A stretch of 64,000 bases of DNA from Mesorhizobium sp. B2-1-1 (GCF_006442975.2 NZ_CP083954.1:4347501-4411500), one strand, 5' to 3'. Counted from the first letter of the stretch, positions 46,097-55,889 are shown. Made by a program: numbers and translations. The notes: generated by a model from the sequence alone, not told the origin.

Positions 46097-46429
46097 GGAT
46101 TGCCCCTTTCATGCCTGGATTTAATGGAAAACAGGCGCGGTCAATAACCCGAACGCCGCGGAAATACAAGCATTATGGAATGCCGGGGCCGGAGAACGGA
46201 CGATCTGTCATTGCTTTGTCGGATTTCCCCCGAAACCGGTTTCGGTCGAGCTCCGGTGCGCCCGGTACCAAGCCGGCGATCACAATTGCTTGCAGTGCGG
46301 CAACGAACCCTTGGATTGCCACAAAACTGGCGTTATTTCGAAAAGCGTAAGGTCAGCCGGTTTATTGCGAACCCTACTGATAGTCGCATTTCGTTTTGAC
46401 GGCCGCTTATTTCGAAAAGGAATTTTTCC
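46097..46429. other. Intergenic region upstream of the NYN-domain gene
   Basis: No gene is evident. An exact 13-nt direct repeat, TTATTTCGAAAAG, occurs at 46333-46345 and 46407-46419, the second copy ending 11 nt before the NYN start codon and contributing its ribosome-binding region. It may be an operator pair or a small duplication. Confidence 0.4.
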
Positions 46430-47011
46430 ATGTTCGACCCCCGTGAAAAGATCGCCCTGTTCATCGACGGCGCCAATCTCTACGCCACGTCGCGCGCGCT
46501 CGGTTTCGACATCGATTATCGCAAGCTCCTGTCGAGCTTCCAGAAACGCGGCTACCTGCTGCGCGCCTACTATTACACCGCCCTGGTCGAGGATCAGGAA
46601 TATTCCTCGATCCGGCCGCTGATCGACTGGCTCGACTATAACGGCTTCAAGGTCGTCACCAAGCCGGCCAAGGAATTCACCGATTCGACCGGCCGCCGCA
46701 AGATCAAGGGCAACATGGACATCGAATTGACCGTCGATGCGCTGGAACTGGCCGATGTCGTCGACCACTATGTCATCTTCTCCGGGGACGGCGATTTCCG
46801 CACGCTGGTCGAGGCGCTGCAGCGGCGCGGGCGCAAGGTGTCGATCGTCTCGACCATGGCCTCGCAGCCGCCGATGATCTCCGACGATCTGCGCCGCCAG
46901 GCCGACCATTTCATCGACCTGATGACGCTGAAGAACGAGGTGGGCCGCGATCCTTCCGAAAGGCCGGTGCGCCGACCCGAACCGGCCGAGACGGAAGAGG
47001 ACGAGTACTGA
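46430..47011 (+). CDS. LabA-like NYN-domain protein (TIGR00288)
   Basis: 193 aa. NYN/PIN-like nuclease fold: IALFIDGANLYATSRALGFD (first Asp/Asn), KIKGNMDIELTVDALELADV (D), YVIFSGDGDFRTLVEALQRR (two D), then VSIVSTMASQPPMISDDLRR. The acidic residues needed for metal binding are present, so RNase activity is likely but its target is unknown. The C-terminal about 35 residues are charged and disordered. The UDG gene follows 11 nt later. Confidence 0.92.
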   Translation: MFDPREKIALFIDGANLYATSRALGFDIDYRKLLSSFQKRGYLLRAYYYTALVEDQEYSSIRPLIDWLDYNGFKVVTKPAKEFTDSTGRRKIKGNMDIELTVDALELADVVDHYVIFSGDGDFRTLVEALQRRGRKVSIVSTMASQPPMISDDLRRQADHFIDLMTLKNEVGRDPSERPVRRPEPAETEEDEY

Positions 47012-47022
47012 GGGCGGCTGCG

Positions 47023-47685
47023 TTGGCCGCACATCTGGCCGCCTCCCCGGAACCCGATCGCGATTGCCCGCTCTGTCCACGGCTGCATGGCTTCATTGCC
47101 GAGTGGCGGCAACGCGAGCCATCGTGGTTCAACGCGCCGGTTCCGACCTTCCTGCCGCCCGAAGGCGACGATTCGGTCCGGCTGCTGATCGTCGGGCTTG
47201 CGCCCGGCCTGCGCGGAGCGAACCGCACGGGCCGGCCTTTCACGGGCGACTATGCCGGCGACCTGCTCTACGGCACGTTGATCGCGCACGGCTTGGCGCG
47301 CGGCGAGTTCAAGGCGCGGCCTGACGATGGGTTGGAGCTCGTTGGAACGGCAATCACCAACGCCGTCCGCTGCGTGCCTCCCGAGAACAAGCCTGTGGGC
47401 GCCGAGATCGCCACCTGCCGGACTTTCCTTGTGCCGACGATCACACGGTTTCCCAATTTGCGGGCCGTGCTGACACTTGGTTCGATCGCGCACCAGTCGA
47501 CCGTGCGGGCACTGGGCCAGCGCGTCGCCGCCTATCCCTTCAAGCATGGCGGGCGGCAGGAGGCCGGGGGCATCACGCTGTTTTCCAGCTATCACTGCTC
47601 GCGCTACAACACCAACACCGGCGTGCTGACCGAAGCGATGTTCGTCAGCGTTTTCAGGGAAATTGCGGCGTTCCTGGATTCGTAG
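47023..47685 (+). CDS. Uracil-DNA glycosylase, family 5 (UDGb-like)
   Basis: 220 aa from a TTG at 47023 with GAGGG before it; no other start is better. Motif A GLAPGLRGANRTGRPFTGD and motif B SSYHCSRYNTNTGVLTE match family-5 UDGb (thermophile-type) glycosylases, which lack the polar Asp of family 1. Four Cys (CPLC near residue 17, NAVRCVPP, ATCRTF) should hold a [4Fe-4S] cluster. It removes uracil or deaminated bases from DNA. Closely spaced after the NYN gene, so probably co-transcribed. Confidence 0.88.
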   Translation: MAAHLAASPEPDRDCPLCPRLHGFIAEWRQREPSWFNAPVPTFLPPEGDDSVRLLIVGLAPGLRGANRTGRPFTGDYAGDLLYGTLIAHGLARGEFKARPDDGLELVGTAITNAVRCVPPENKPVGAEIATCRTFLVPTITRFPNLRAVLTLGSIAHQSTVRALGQRVAAYPFKHGGRQEAGGITLFSSYHCSRYNTNTGVLTEAMFVSVFREIAAFLDS

Positions 47686-47699
47686 GGTCTGGAATTGGC

Positions 47700-48410
47700 T
47701 TACAACGCCGGCGCGAACAATGCGGACAGTTTCTCCTGACCGCCTTGCAGGACGTTCAGGTCGACGTCACCGACGATGCCCTCGACGCGGCCCCTGTTGT
47801 GGTACTGCCAGTAGACCCAATCGTCGCGACCCGGCTCGAGCAGCAGTGAGCGAAGCCAGAGCGGACGGGCGGCGATCTGTCCTGCATAGGCCGTTGCTGC
47901 ATCGTCGGTCAGATAGATGATGGCTTTCTTGCCAAAGGCGGCTTCAACGGGACCGAGGAAGGCCTGGAGTTCGGTGTCGAGTTGTTCGGGCGAAGGACGC
48001 TGCGGGCAATTGCCGCCGAACTCGATGTCGACAACCGGCGGCAGCAAAGGCTGGTCGTGCGGCACCACGGCGATGAAATTCTTCGCCTGGTCGGCGCCCG
48101 GCCGGCAGAAGGTGAAAAAGTGATAGGCGCCGACAGCGAGCCCGGCAGCACGAGCCTCGCGCAGATTGGTAGCAAAGGCATCGTCGACATGATCGCCGCC
48201 CTCGGTCGCCTTGATGACCGCAAAGGCGATATCGGCGGCGGCAACGCGTCGCCAGTCGATCCGGCCCTGATGATGCGAAACGTCGATGCCCCTGACAGGA
48301 TATTTGCCGCGATCCGGAGAAAACGCATGGAAATAGAAGAAGCCGCCAGCGACCATGAGCATTGCAAAAACCAGGCTGACCGATCCCCAGAGGATGATCC
48401 GGTTCTTCAA
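47700..48410 (-). CDS. GH25-family muramidase (membrane-anchored)
   Basis: 236 aa from a TTG at 48410, preferred because GGAGGGG lies just upstream; a GTG at 48464 would add 18 residues. One N-terminal membrane helix (LVFAMLMVAGGFFYFHAF). GH25 motifs: YPVRGIDVSHHQGRIDW, VVDIEFGG, YWQYHNRGRVEGIVGDVDLN. The Asp/Glu pair for cleaving peptidoglycan is present. It acts in the periplasm; convergent with the UDG gene. Confidence 0.88.
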   Translation of the reverse strand: MKNRIILWGSVSLVFAMLMVAGGFFYFHAFSPDRGKYPVRGIDVSHHQGRIDWRRVAAADIAFAVIKATEGGDHVDDAFATNLREARAAGLAVGAYHFFTFCRPGADQAKNFIAVVPHDQPLLPPVVDIEFGGNCPQRPSPEQLDTELQAFLGPVEAAFGKKAIIYLTDDAATAYAGQIAARPLWLRSLLLEPGRDDWVYWQYHNRGRVEGIVGDVDLNVLQGGQEKLSALFAPAL

Positions 48411-48493
48411 GACTGTCCCCTCCGGTATTCTGGCTCCTTGGCTAGAACCCTGAAAGCCAAACACTTATCCGCTTGGCTACCGCCTGATGGCTG

Positions 48494-48973
48494 TCACCCG
48501 CGCTCTTTCAAGAGCCTGCCCTTCTCACGCGACCAGTCGCGCTGCTTTTCCGTCTCGCGCTTGTCGTGCAGCTTCTTGCCGCGACCTACGGCGAGCAGCA
48601 GCTTGGCCCGGCCCTGGTCGTTGAAATAGATCTTCAGCGGCACCAGGGTCATGCCTTCGCGGTCGACGCTCTGCGACAGCCTGGCCATCTCGCGCTTGTT
48701 GAGCAGCAGTTTGCGGCGCCGGCGCGGCTCGTGGTTGAAGCGGTTGGCCTGCAGATATTCCGGTAGATAGGAGTTGATCAGCCAAATCTCGCCGCCCTCG
48801 ACCGAGGCATAGCTGTCCTGGATGTTGGCCTGGCCCTGGCGCAGCGACTTGACCTCGGTGCCGGTCAGCACCAGGCCGGCCTCGATCGTGTCGAGCACCT
48901 CATAGGAAAACCGCGCCTTGCGGTTTTCCGCAACGGTCTTGTTGTTGGGATCGGCTTTTCTGACTTGATTCAT
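48494..48973 (-). CDS. smpB: SsrA-binding protein SmpB
   Basis: 159 aa. [60 protein letters not shown] and the basic C-terminal tail [15 protein letters not shown]. SmpB delivers tmRNA to stalled ribosomes. It follows dapA on the minus strand after 25 nt. Confidence 0.97.
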   Translation of the reverse strand: MNQVRKADPNNKTVAENRKARFSYEVLDTIEAGLVLTGTEVKSLRQGQANIQDSYASVEGGEIWLINSYLPEYLQANRFNHEPRRRRKLLLNKREMARLSQSVDREGMTLVPLKIYFNDQGRAKLLLAVGRGKKLHDKRETEKQRDWSREKGRLLKERG

Positions 48974-48998
48974 AATGCGGAGAGGTGGCGCCTCATCC

Positions 48999-49880
48999 CT
49001 AATTTATCAAGCCGGCGTGCTTCATCGCCGCGTCGATCTTTTCGGCCGTCGATTGTTCGACCGTGACCAGCGGCGAGCGCAGCACGTTCTCGACCTTGCC
49101 GAGCTTTGAAAGCGCATATTTGGCGCCGGACACGCCGGGTTCGATAAAGATCGCCTTGTGCAGCGGCAGCAAGCGATCCTGCAATTCCAGCGCCTTGGCG
49201 CTGTCGCCGGACAGCGTCGCCTCCTGGAATTCGGCACAAAGCCGCGGCGCGACGTTGGCCGTCACCGAGATACAGCCGACACCGCCATGCGCGTTGAAGC
49301 CGAGCGCGGATGCATCTTCGCCGGAAAGCTGGATGAAATCCTTGCCGCAGGTCATACGCTGCTCGGAAACCCGTTCGACCTTGCCGGTCGCGTCCTTGAC
49401 GCCGACGATATTCTTGAAGTCGTGCGCCAGCCGGCCCATCGTCTCCGGCATCATGTCGATGACCGACCGCGGCGGGATGTTGTAGATGATGATCGGCAGC
49501 TTGGTTGCCCTGGCGACGGCGGCGAAGTGCTCATAGAGCCCGCGCTGCGTCGGCTTGTTGTAGTAGGGAGTGACGACAAGTGCAGCATCGGCGCCTGCCT
49601 GTTCGGCATATTGGACCAGGCCGATCGCTTCCGCGGTGTTGTTGGAGCCAGCGCCGGCGACGACCGGAGCGCGGCCCCTGGCCGCCTCGATGCAGACCTT
49701 GACCACCTGACGATGCTCGTCATGCGACAGCGTCGGCGACTCGCCGGTGGTGCCAACGGGAACAAGGCCTGTCGTGCCCTCCGCAAGTTGCCAGTCGACA
49801 AAGGCGCGAAAGGCTTTCTCGTCGAAACGCCCGCTCTTTTCGAACGGTGTCACGAGCGCGGTCAGCGAGCCTCTCAGCAT
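48999..49880 (-). CDS. dapA: 4-hydroxy-tetrahydrodipicolinate synthase
   Basis: 293 aa from ATG 49880 ([20 protein letters not shown]). [18 protein letters not shown], catalytic Tyr in [18 protein letters not shown] and catalytic Lys in [14 protein letters not shown]. It condenses pyruvate with aspartate semialdehyde for lysine and diaminopimelate. Co-oriented with smpB; the start faces the slt gene across a palindromic repeat. Confidence 0.96.
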   Translation of the reverse strand: MLRGSLTALVTPFEKSGRFDEKAFRAFVDWQLAEGTTGLVPVGTTGESPTLSHDEHRQVVKVCIEAARGRAPVVAGAGSNNTAEAIGLVQYAEQAGADAALVVTPYYNKPTQRGLYEHFAAVARATKLPIIIYNIPPRSVIDMMPETMGRLAHDFKNIVGVKDATGKVERVSEQRMTCGKDFIQLSGEDASALGFNAHGGVGCISVTANVAPRLCAEFQEATLSGDSAKALELQDRLLPLHKAIFIEPGVSGAKYALSKLGKVENVLRSPLVTVEQSTAEKIDAAMKHAGLIN

Positions 49881-50183
49881 GTTCGTCCAACTCCTTGGGA
49901 CTTCTTGTTCACGCATATCGTTATCCCAAAACCGGTAGCCACTTCTGGGCGATATGCATGGGTGTTTTCGTCTCTGGTCTTAATGTCGCGCCTTCTAACC
50001 GAAAGCGAGGCGGCGCACCATAGTCTCGACATGGTTGCGCGGCAAGCATTGCCATGCTGCCAGCAAAGGCAATTCGAACGGCCTCGATAACCTTTTGTTA
50101 ACTGGCCCTTCATGACCTAAGCTTACGGTCTGGTCCAGGTCGCGAAGCTTCCGCGCCTGCTGGTGATGTGTAAAGGCTGAACG
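49881..50183. other. Divergent promoter region between dapA and slt
   Basis: About 300 nt without a gene. It holds a 45-nt palindromic repeat (49913-49957) directly beside the dapA start. The rest should carry both promoters; no clear -35/-10 pair stands out. Confidence 0.5.
49913..49957. repeat. 45-nt palindromic intergenic repeat, copy A
   Basis: GCATATCG ... CGATATGC with an inner half CCCAAAACCGG / CCACTTCTGGG; total 45 nt. It matches in length and layout the copy at 61606-61650, and recalls a repeat that is very common between rhizobial genes. Confidence 0.65.
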
Positions 50184-52229
50184 ATGCCGACTAGGCGGCC
50201 TCATCTTTTCGCGCTCCTGGGCGCGGTCGTCGCGCTGATGCCGGAGATGGCGATCGGCGGCAGCGTCGACGTGCAGTTGACATCGGCCATTCCGATACCC
50301 GGCATGCAAGGCTCGCAAGATGCGGGTCCACGCGATACGGCCCCCTCTCCCAGCATCGTGCAGTTGAAGAGCGGTCTGGACGCACTGGCGGCGGGCGACA
50401 TTCCCGGTGCCCGCGCCGCACGCGATGCCCTTCCCGCCCGTTCGCTCGACCAGCACATCCTTGCCTGGGCAATCGCGCTTTATGGCGGCGACAAGGTGCC
50501 GAGCGGCGACATTGCGGCCGCAGCGAAAATGCTGCCCAACTGGCCGGGGACAACCGCGCTGCGCAAGAACAGCGAACGCGCACTCTATCGCGAGAACCCC
50601 GCCCCCGACATCGTTGTGCAAGCGTTCGACGGCAGCCAGCCGCAGACATTCGAAGGCGTGATGCTTCTTGCCCGCGCCTATGTGGCCCTGGGCAAGGCAG
50701 AGGCGGCGCGTTCGGTGCTGGTGCCGTTCTGGCGCACCGCGATCCTGGAGGCCAAGGACGAGACAGCGCTGATCAAGGAGTTCGGCGGGCTGATCCCGGC
50801 CGCCGATCACCGATTCCGTATGGAGCGCATGTTCTACGCCGACCGGGTCGGCGCGGCGCAGCGCGTCGCCGGCCCGGCGCAAGCGGAGCAACTGGCCACC
50901 GCCTGGGCGGCGGCCGACAAGGGCGACAAGAACACCCCCAAGCTGCTCAAGGCGGTGCCGGCTTCACAGCGTTCTGCCGGCTATTTCTTCGCGCAAGCCG
51001 AATATCTGCGCAAGCAAGACAATATTGCCGACGCCGCCGCCATCGTGATGAAGGCGCCGACGGATCGCGAAGCGCTGGTCGACCCGGATGCCTGGTGGGT
51101 GGAGCGCCGGGTACTGTCGCGCGAGCTGGTCGACAAGGGTGACATGAAAGCCGCCTACAGGATCGTCGCCATGCATGCGGCCGAAAGCACAGCGAACGCC
51201 GCCGAAGCCGAATTCCATGCCGGCTGGTACGCGCTGCGCGGTCTGAACGATCCCAGGCTTGCCGCAACACATTTCGCGCGCATCGCCGACCTTGCGCAGG
51301 GGCCGATGACATTGTCGCGCGCCTATTACTGGCTCGGCCGCGCCGCCGAAGTTGGTGGCCCGGGTAACGCAAAGGACTATTTTGCGCGCGCGGCGGCCTA
51401 CGGCACGACATTCTACGGCCAGCTCGCCGCCGAGCGCATTGGTCGCCCGGCGCTGAACATCGCCTATCCCACGCCGAGCGCCGCCGATCGCCAGAGTTTC
51501 GTCGGCCGCGAAGCCGTCGCCGCCATCAAGCGGTTGCAGGAGGCGGGCTACGACCGCTATGCCGAGACGCTCTATCGTGACCTTGCAGGACAGTTGACCA
51601 GCCCGGGCGAACTGGCGCTGCTGGCCGTGCTGGCGGAAAAGCAGGGCAACCACTTCATGTCGCTCAAGATCGGCAAGATCGCCGGCGCGCGTGGCATCGA
51701 CGTCGGCGCGCTGTCGCATCCTTTGGGGGTCATCCCCGATAGCGCCGATATTTCCGGTTCGGGCAAGGCGCTGGCCTATGCCATCGCCCGCCAGGAAAGC
51801 GAATTCAACATCGGCGCCATATCGAGCGCCGGCGCGCGCGGGCTGCTGCAGCTGATGCCGGCAACCGCCAAGCAACTGGCGAAGAAGGCCGGGCTGCAAT
51901 TCTCGCAGGCACGCCTGACCACCGACGCCGGCTACAATGCGACGCTGGGCTCGGCCTTCCTCGGCCAGCAGCTCGACCGCTTCAACGGCTCCTATGTGCT
52001 GACCTTCGCCGGCTACAATGCCGGCCCCAGCCGCGCTGCCCAATGGGTGGCGAAATACGGCGATCCGCGCGGCAAGGACATCGACGCCGTCGTTGACTGG
52101 ATCGAGCGGATTCCTTACACGGAAACAAGGAGTTACGTACAGCGCGTGATGGAGAACTACGAGGTCTACAAGATGCGCATTTCCGGCAAGTATGACATTG
52201 TGGGAGATCTTGTGAACGGGCGGAGTTGA
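50184..52229 (+). CDS. Soluble lytic murein transglycosylase (Slt-type)
   Basis: 681 aa. Signal sequence LFALLGAVVALMPEMAIGG. A long alpha-superhelical region (about 60-500) precedes the SLT domain (about 520-660): RQESEFNIGAISSAGARGLL (catalytic Glu), LMPATAKQLAKKAGL, FAGYNAGPSRAAQW, IPYTETRSYVQRVMENY. It cuts peptidoglycan to 1,6-anhydromuropeptides in the periplasm. Divergent from dapA. Confidence 0.94.
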   Translation: MPTRRPHLFALLGAVVALMPEMAIGGSVDVQLTSAIPIPGMQGSQDAGPRDTAPSPSIVQLKSGLDALAAGDIPGARAARDALPARSLDQHILAWAIALYGGDKVPSGDIAAAAKMLPNWPGTTALRKNSERALYRENPAPDIVVQAFDGSQPQTFEGVMLLARAYVALGKAEAARSVLVPFWRTAILEAKDETALIKEFGGLIPAADHRFRMERMFYADRVGAAQRVAGPAQAEQLATAWAAADKGDKNTPKLLKAVPASQRSAGYFFAQAEYLRKQDNIADAAAIVMKAPTDREALVDPDAWWVERRVLSRELVDKGDMKAAYRIVAMHAAESTANAAEAEFHAGWYALRGLNDPRLAATHFARIADLAQGPMTLSRAYYWLGRAAEVGGPGNAKDYFARAAAYGTTFYGQLAAERIGRPALNIAYPTPSAADRQSFVGREAVAAIKRLQEAGYDRYAETLYRDLAGQLTSPGELALLAVLAEKQGNHFMSLKIGKIAGARGIDVGALSHPLGVIPDSADISGSGKALAYAIARQESEFNIGAISSAGARGLLQLMPATAKQLAKKAGLQFSQARLTTDAGYNATLGSAFLGQQLDRFNGSYVLTFAGYNAGPSRAAQWVAKYGDPRGKDIDAVVDWIERIPYTETRSYVQRVMENYEVYKMRISGKYDIVGDLVNGRS

Positions 52230-52240
52230 CGGCTTTCATT

Positions 52241-52324
52241 CCTCTTGCGAGAGGAGTTGGCCTCGCGCGGACCCGCCCGCCTTGGCTGAGTGAAGGGGCC
52301 TCGCCACCTTCGGCCCGCAAGAGG
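52241..52324. repeat. Imperfect palindromic element downstream of slt
   Basis: CCTCTTGCG (52241-52249) and CGCAAGAGG (52316-52324) are exact inverted copies bracketing about 66 nt; the left arm also forms a local hairpin with AGAGG. It resembles repeated intergenic elements of rhizobia but no second copy is in the window. Confidence 0.4.
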
Positions 52325-52406
52325 AGAAGTAACTGCTCCATTTGACCATCCCTCCCCTCGCCTGTAGCAGACGGACCATCCGGCGAGAGCAAGCGGCAGC
52401 ATTCCA

Positions 52407-53303
52407 ATGGCGAGCGAAGGTTTCTCCGATTTCTTCTACGCGGGGCCCGATGGGCTGAAGCTCCATGCCCGGATCTATGGCGACGCAAATTCGCGACATT
52501 GGCCAGTCGTCTGCCTGCCCGGCCTCACCCGTAATGCACGCGACTTCCACGAACTCGCGCTCTATTTGGCCGGCAAAGCGGGAAGCCCGCGCAAGGTCGT
52601 CGCCTTTGACTATCGCGGCCGCGGGCAGTCCGATTATGATCCCGATGTCAGCCGCTATAATGTCGGCGTCGAAGCCGGCGACATTCTTGCCGGACTGGCG
52701 GCATTGGGAATCGAGGAAGCCGCCTTCGTCGGCACCTCGCGCGGCGGCCTGATCATTCACGTCCTGGGTGCGCTGCGGCCGGCCATATTGAAAGCGATCG
52801 TGCTGAACGATATCGGACCGGTGATCGAGCCGGCCGGCCTTGCCCATATCCAGTCGTATCTCGAACGCAAACCGAAGCCGAAGACCTTCGCCGAAGCAGT
52901 GGCAGCCCAGCGCCGCGTTCACGGCCGGGATTTTTCAGCGCTCGCCGATGCGGACTGGGAGCGCATGGTGCTGGCGCTCTACCGCGAAACGGATCAGGGC
53001 CTGCTGCCGGATTTCGACCCGAAGCTGGTCGACACGGTTGCAAATCTCGACCTGATGCAGCCGCTGCCGGCGCTGTGGCCGCAATTCGACGCCCTGTCGG
53101 CCCTTCCCATGCTCGCCATACGCGGCGCCAATTCGAGTTTGCTGTCGGTGGGCACACAGCGGCAGATGCGGGAGCGCCATCCGGCAATGCAGACGATCAC
53201 CGTCGAAGGCCAGGGTCACGCCCCTTTTCTCGAAACCGGAACCTTGCCGGGCGACATCGCCGCTTTCCTCGACAGAGCCGAGCGGCTGCCGACTCGCCTT
53301 TAA
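52407..53303 (+). CDS. Alpha/beta-fold hydrolase
   Basis: 298 aa. Nucleophile elbow GTSRGGLIIHVLG, oxyanion LPGLTRNARDFHEL, acid and His in QGHAPFLETG. N-terminal ARIYGDANSRHWPVVCLPGL. Substrate unknown; peptidase, esterase or dehalogenase-like. It stands alone after the slt gene. Confidence 0.9.
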   Translation: MASEGFSDFFYAGPDGLKLHARIYGDANSRHWPVVCLPGLTRNARDFHELALYLAGKAGSPRKVVAFDYRGRGQSDYDPDVSRYNVGVEAGDILAGLAALGIEEAAFVGTSRGGLIIHVLGALRPAILKAIVLNDIGPVIEPAGLAHIQSYLERKPKPKTFAEAVAAQRRVHGRDFSALADADWERMVLALYRETDQGLLPDFDPKLVDTVANLDLMQPLPALWPQFDALSALPMLAIRGANSSLLSVGTQRQMRERHPAMQTITVEGQGHAPFLETGTLPGDIAAFLDRAERLPTRL

Positions 53304-53437
53304 AAACCGTTGCCGGCGAGGCAAACGACAGCAGGGCGACCAAGGTAGGTTCCGAAGCCGGAATAGCATGCCTCGAATAACCCGCAGATCGGGAGATCCA
53401 CGGAATTGGTTGTCCACAGCGTCTTCAAAGCGTGAAC

Positions 53438-54514
53438 TTATCGGGACTTTGAGGCCTTCTTCATTGCCTTAGCCGGGGTCTTCACGGCAGGCGGTTCGTC
53501 TGACGCACCGCGCGCCGCAGCACGAGGCGACGGTTCGGGCGCTGCCTTCATGCTGTCGACGCCGCCAGACCGGGGTACTTCCAGCACGGTGACGCAGCCG
53601 TCGAGGTCATTGGTGGCCAGATGCGCATAGCGCATCGTCATCGACAGGGTCTGATGGCCGAGCCACATCTGCACGCGCCTGATGTCGATGCCACCCTGGA
53701 CAAGACGCGAGGCGCAGGTATGGCGCAGAATGTGCGGCACCACCTGATCGTCGGCGGCCAGACCGACTTCGGCCTTCGCATCGTTCCAGATGGCACGGTA
53801 TTGAGCCTGGCTGAATGTGGTGAACGGGCCTTTCGGCCGACGGCCTTCGCCGGGAGGCAGCTTGATCACTTCCTTGACACGCTCGGTCATCGGAATGGTG
53901 CGGCTGCGGCCGGACTTGGTGATCCAGAAGGAGACGCGATGCTCCTGGATGTCGTTCCAGATCAGCCCGAGCGCCTCGCCAAGGCGGCAGCCAGTGTCGA
54001 CCAGGAAGACGGAAAGCCGATAAGCATCCTCGCTGCGGCTCCTGATGGCGGCGAACAGCCTGGCCTCTTCGTCCCTTTCAAGGAAACGAATCCGTCCCGA
54101 CCGCTCCTTCTGGCGGCGGAACTCGGGCAGGCTGTGGATATCTCCCATCTTGTAGGCCTTGCGCAGCAGTTTGCTGAGGGCAGCCATCTTTCGATTGATG
54201 GTTGCGTTGCTGTTGCCGCGCTGGCGCAAGGTGCCGATAAGGTTGTCCAGGGTACTCTGATCAAAGGCGCTGAAACGCTCCCCGAGCAGAATCTCGTCTA
54301 TCTCGCCGATGAACGAGCTGACATTGTATTTATGCCGCCCATCATCCCACAATATGTCTCGATATGCCGAAAAAAGATCTCCAACCCTATGCGACTTTAC
54401 TTCTCGTATTTTATTGTAGGTGTAGTTAAACTTTGAATTCTGAGAAGAAAACATCGAAAAATGATCGGAGGGCTCGCCCTCTTGAATCGCTTCGGTCGTC
54501 ATCATTTGCCACAC
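53438..54514 (-). CDS. Tyrosine recombinase / phage-type integrase, solitary
   Basis: 358 aa (start could be the ATG at 54505 or 54502). N-terminal SAM-like core-binding domain (about 45-150), catalytic domain with VDTGCRLGEALGL (Arg), HILRHTCASRLVQGG (His-x-x-Arg), LGHQTLSMTMRYAHL (His and Tyr), so all catalytic residues are present. C-terminal about 45 residues are Pro/Ala/Lys-rich. The 5' end is more AT-rich than the rest. No excisionase, phage or transfer genes surround it; its site could be the tRNA-Ser 1.8 kb away, but no repeated end was seen. Confidence 0.92.
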   Translation of the reverse strand: MWQMMTTEAIQEGEPSDHFSMFSSQNSKFNYTYNKIREVKSHRVGDLFSAYRDILWDDGRHKYNVSSFIGEIDEILLGERFSAFDQSTLDNLIGTLRQRGNSNATINRKMAALSKLLRKAYKMGDIHSLPEFRRQKERSGRIRFLERDEEARLFAAIRSRSEDAYRLSVFLVDTGCRLGEALGLIWNDIQEHRVSFWITKSGRSRTIPMTERVKEVIKLPPGEGRRPKGPFTTFSQAQYRAIWNDAKAEVGLAADDQVVPHILRHTCASRLVQGGIDIRRVQMWLGHQTLSMTMRYAHLATNDLDGCVTVLEVPRSGGVDSMKAAPEPSPRAAARGASDEPPAVKTPAKAMKKASKSR

Positions 54515-54684
54515 CCCCGAGTGGGATAGATTCAGCCCTATCCGCTTGGGAGCGTCCTTTCAAGAGATTTGAATCACGCAGTTGTGATTTCATCCGCCAT
54601 CAGCGGATCCCACGAAACCATCCCACGGACTCTATTCAGCTACCGTTACCCCCTGTTCCTTCTGTTTGCCTTGATCCAGTCACG

Positions 54685-54720
54685 AAACAAAAACAGCCCG
54701 GGCGTTGATGCGCCCGGGCT
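54685..54720 (-). terminator. Rho-independent terminator of porin 2
   Basis: On the minus strand: AGCCCGGGCG, 6-nt loop, CGCCCGGGCT, then GTTTTTGTTT. It lies 27 nt after the porin 2 stop. Confidence 0.85.
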
Positions 54721-54746
54721 GGATTTCACCTGTATGGAACCAGCCC

Positions 54747-55889
54747 TTAGAACGAGCGCTGGAAGCGGAGGATACCGCCGATGCTGCTCTTCTTGTCGGC
54801 GCCGGTCCAGTTCGAGAAGTCGGCGTCGTCGAACCTGCCTGCATTGAGGTAGTCGACTTCGGCCGTGACCGTGAAGCCCGGGACGACGTCGTAGGCGATG
54901 TTCGCCGCGATGCCCAGGTTCTTCCAATCGTCATACGACACCTGCGCGTTGAACGAGGTCTTCTCGTTGAACTTGTAGGTACCGCCGCCCCAGACAGCCC
55001 AGTTGCCGCCCCACTGCTTGTAGAAACCGCGACCATGAGCGTCGATAACATTGCCCGCGTCGTCGTTGAGGTTGTCATCAGTGCCGTAGCCGCCCATGAC
55101 CCACAGCGACAGTGCGTCGTTGACGTTCACGTCCAAGCGAACCTTGCCGGCAACTTCTTCGTAGTTGCTGTCATAAGCGACGACACCGCTGATGGCGCCC
55201 CAGCCCTGCGTCCACTTCAGACCGCCGACGACATGCGGAACGTAGCTGTCGATCGTGCCGACAACGCCCGCGCCTTCTTCGAGCGAGACCACGGCCGAGA
55301 AGCCATTGCCCGCGTCGAAGTAGTACTGGACGACGTTGGTGTCGAAGTCACCATAAGGAACCAGCGTATCCTGGATGACGTTGCCGGCGTAGCCGACGAA
55401 CGTATCGAAGGCCGATTCGTCCTTACCGACGCGCAGGCCACCGAGCTGGATCCAGGCGAAGTTCAGCGAGACGTCCTTGTTGTGGGCGGTGTTGGCGAAC
55501 TCGATGGCGTTGTCGTTGCCGAAGTTGAAGCGGGTCTCGGTGTAGGTCTTCAAGGTGCCGAGCTCGGTTTCCTGGCCGGTCCAGGTCTTCAGCGTGAAGC
55601 GGGCATTTTTGTGCCAGGTGTCATTTACCGAGCCGTCCTGGTGGTCCGCAGTCTTCGAACCGTTGAACGTGCCGACGTCGCCGCCGCCGATGTCATAACG
55701 GATGTAGCCGCCGATGCGCAGGCAGGTCTCGGTGCCGGGGATGTAGAAGTAGCCAGCGCCGTAGACGTCGCAAATCTTGACGTATTCAGCGGGCTCCGGC
55801 TCGGCGACGACGACGGCGTCGGCGGCGCGCGCACCGGAAACTGCGATCAGGGCCGCAGCGGAGCCGAGAAGAAGGCTCTTGATGTTCAT
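54747..55889 (-). CDS. Omp2b-like porin, paralogue 2
   Basis: 380 aa from ATG 55889 with GGAGGTCAG upstream, the same leader as porin 3. Signal peptide MNIKSLLLGSAAALIAVSGA; PAEYVKICDVYGAGYFYIPG; C-terminal LRFQRSF. It is nearly identical to porin 3 over long blocks (for example LRVGKDESAFDTFVGYAGNV) but differs in surface-loop segments, as expected if loops vary or blocks are exchanged. Divergent from porin 3 across tRNA-Ser. Confidence 0.95.
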   Translation of the reverse strand: MNIKSLLLGSAAALIAVSGARAADAVVVAEPEPAEYVKICDVYGAGYFYIPGTETCLRIGGYIRYDIGGGDVGTFNGSKTADHQDGSVNDTWHKNARFTLKTWTGQETELGTLKTYTETRFNFGNDNAIEFANTAHNKDVSLNFAWIQLGGLRVGKDESAFDTFVGYAGNVIQDTLVPYGDFDTNVVQYYFDAGNGFSAVVSLEEGAGVVGTIDSYVPHVVGGLKWTQGWGAISGVVAYDSNYEEVAGKVRLDVNVNDALSLWVMGGYGTDDNLNDDAGNVIDAHGRGFYKQWGGNWAVWGGGTYKFNEKTSFNAQVSYDDWKNLGIAANIAYDVVPGFTVTAEVDYLNAGRFDDADFSNWTGADKKSSIGGILRFQRSF

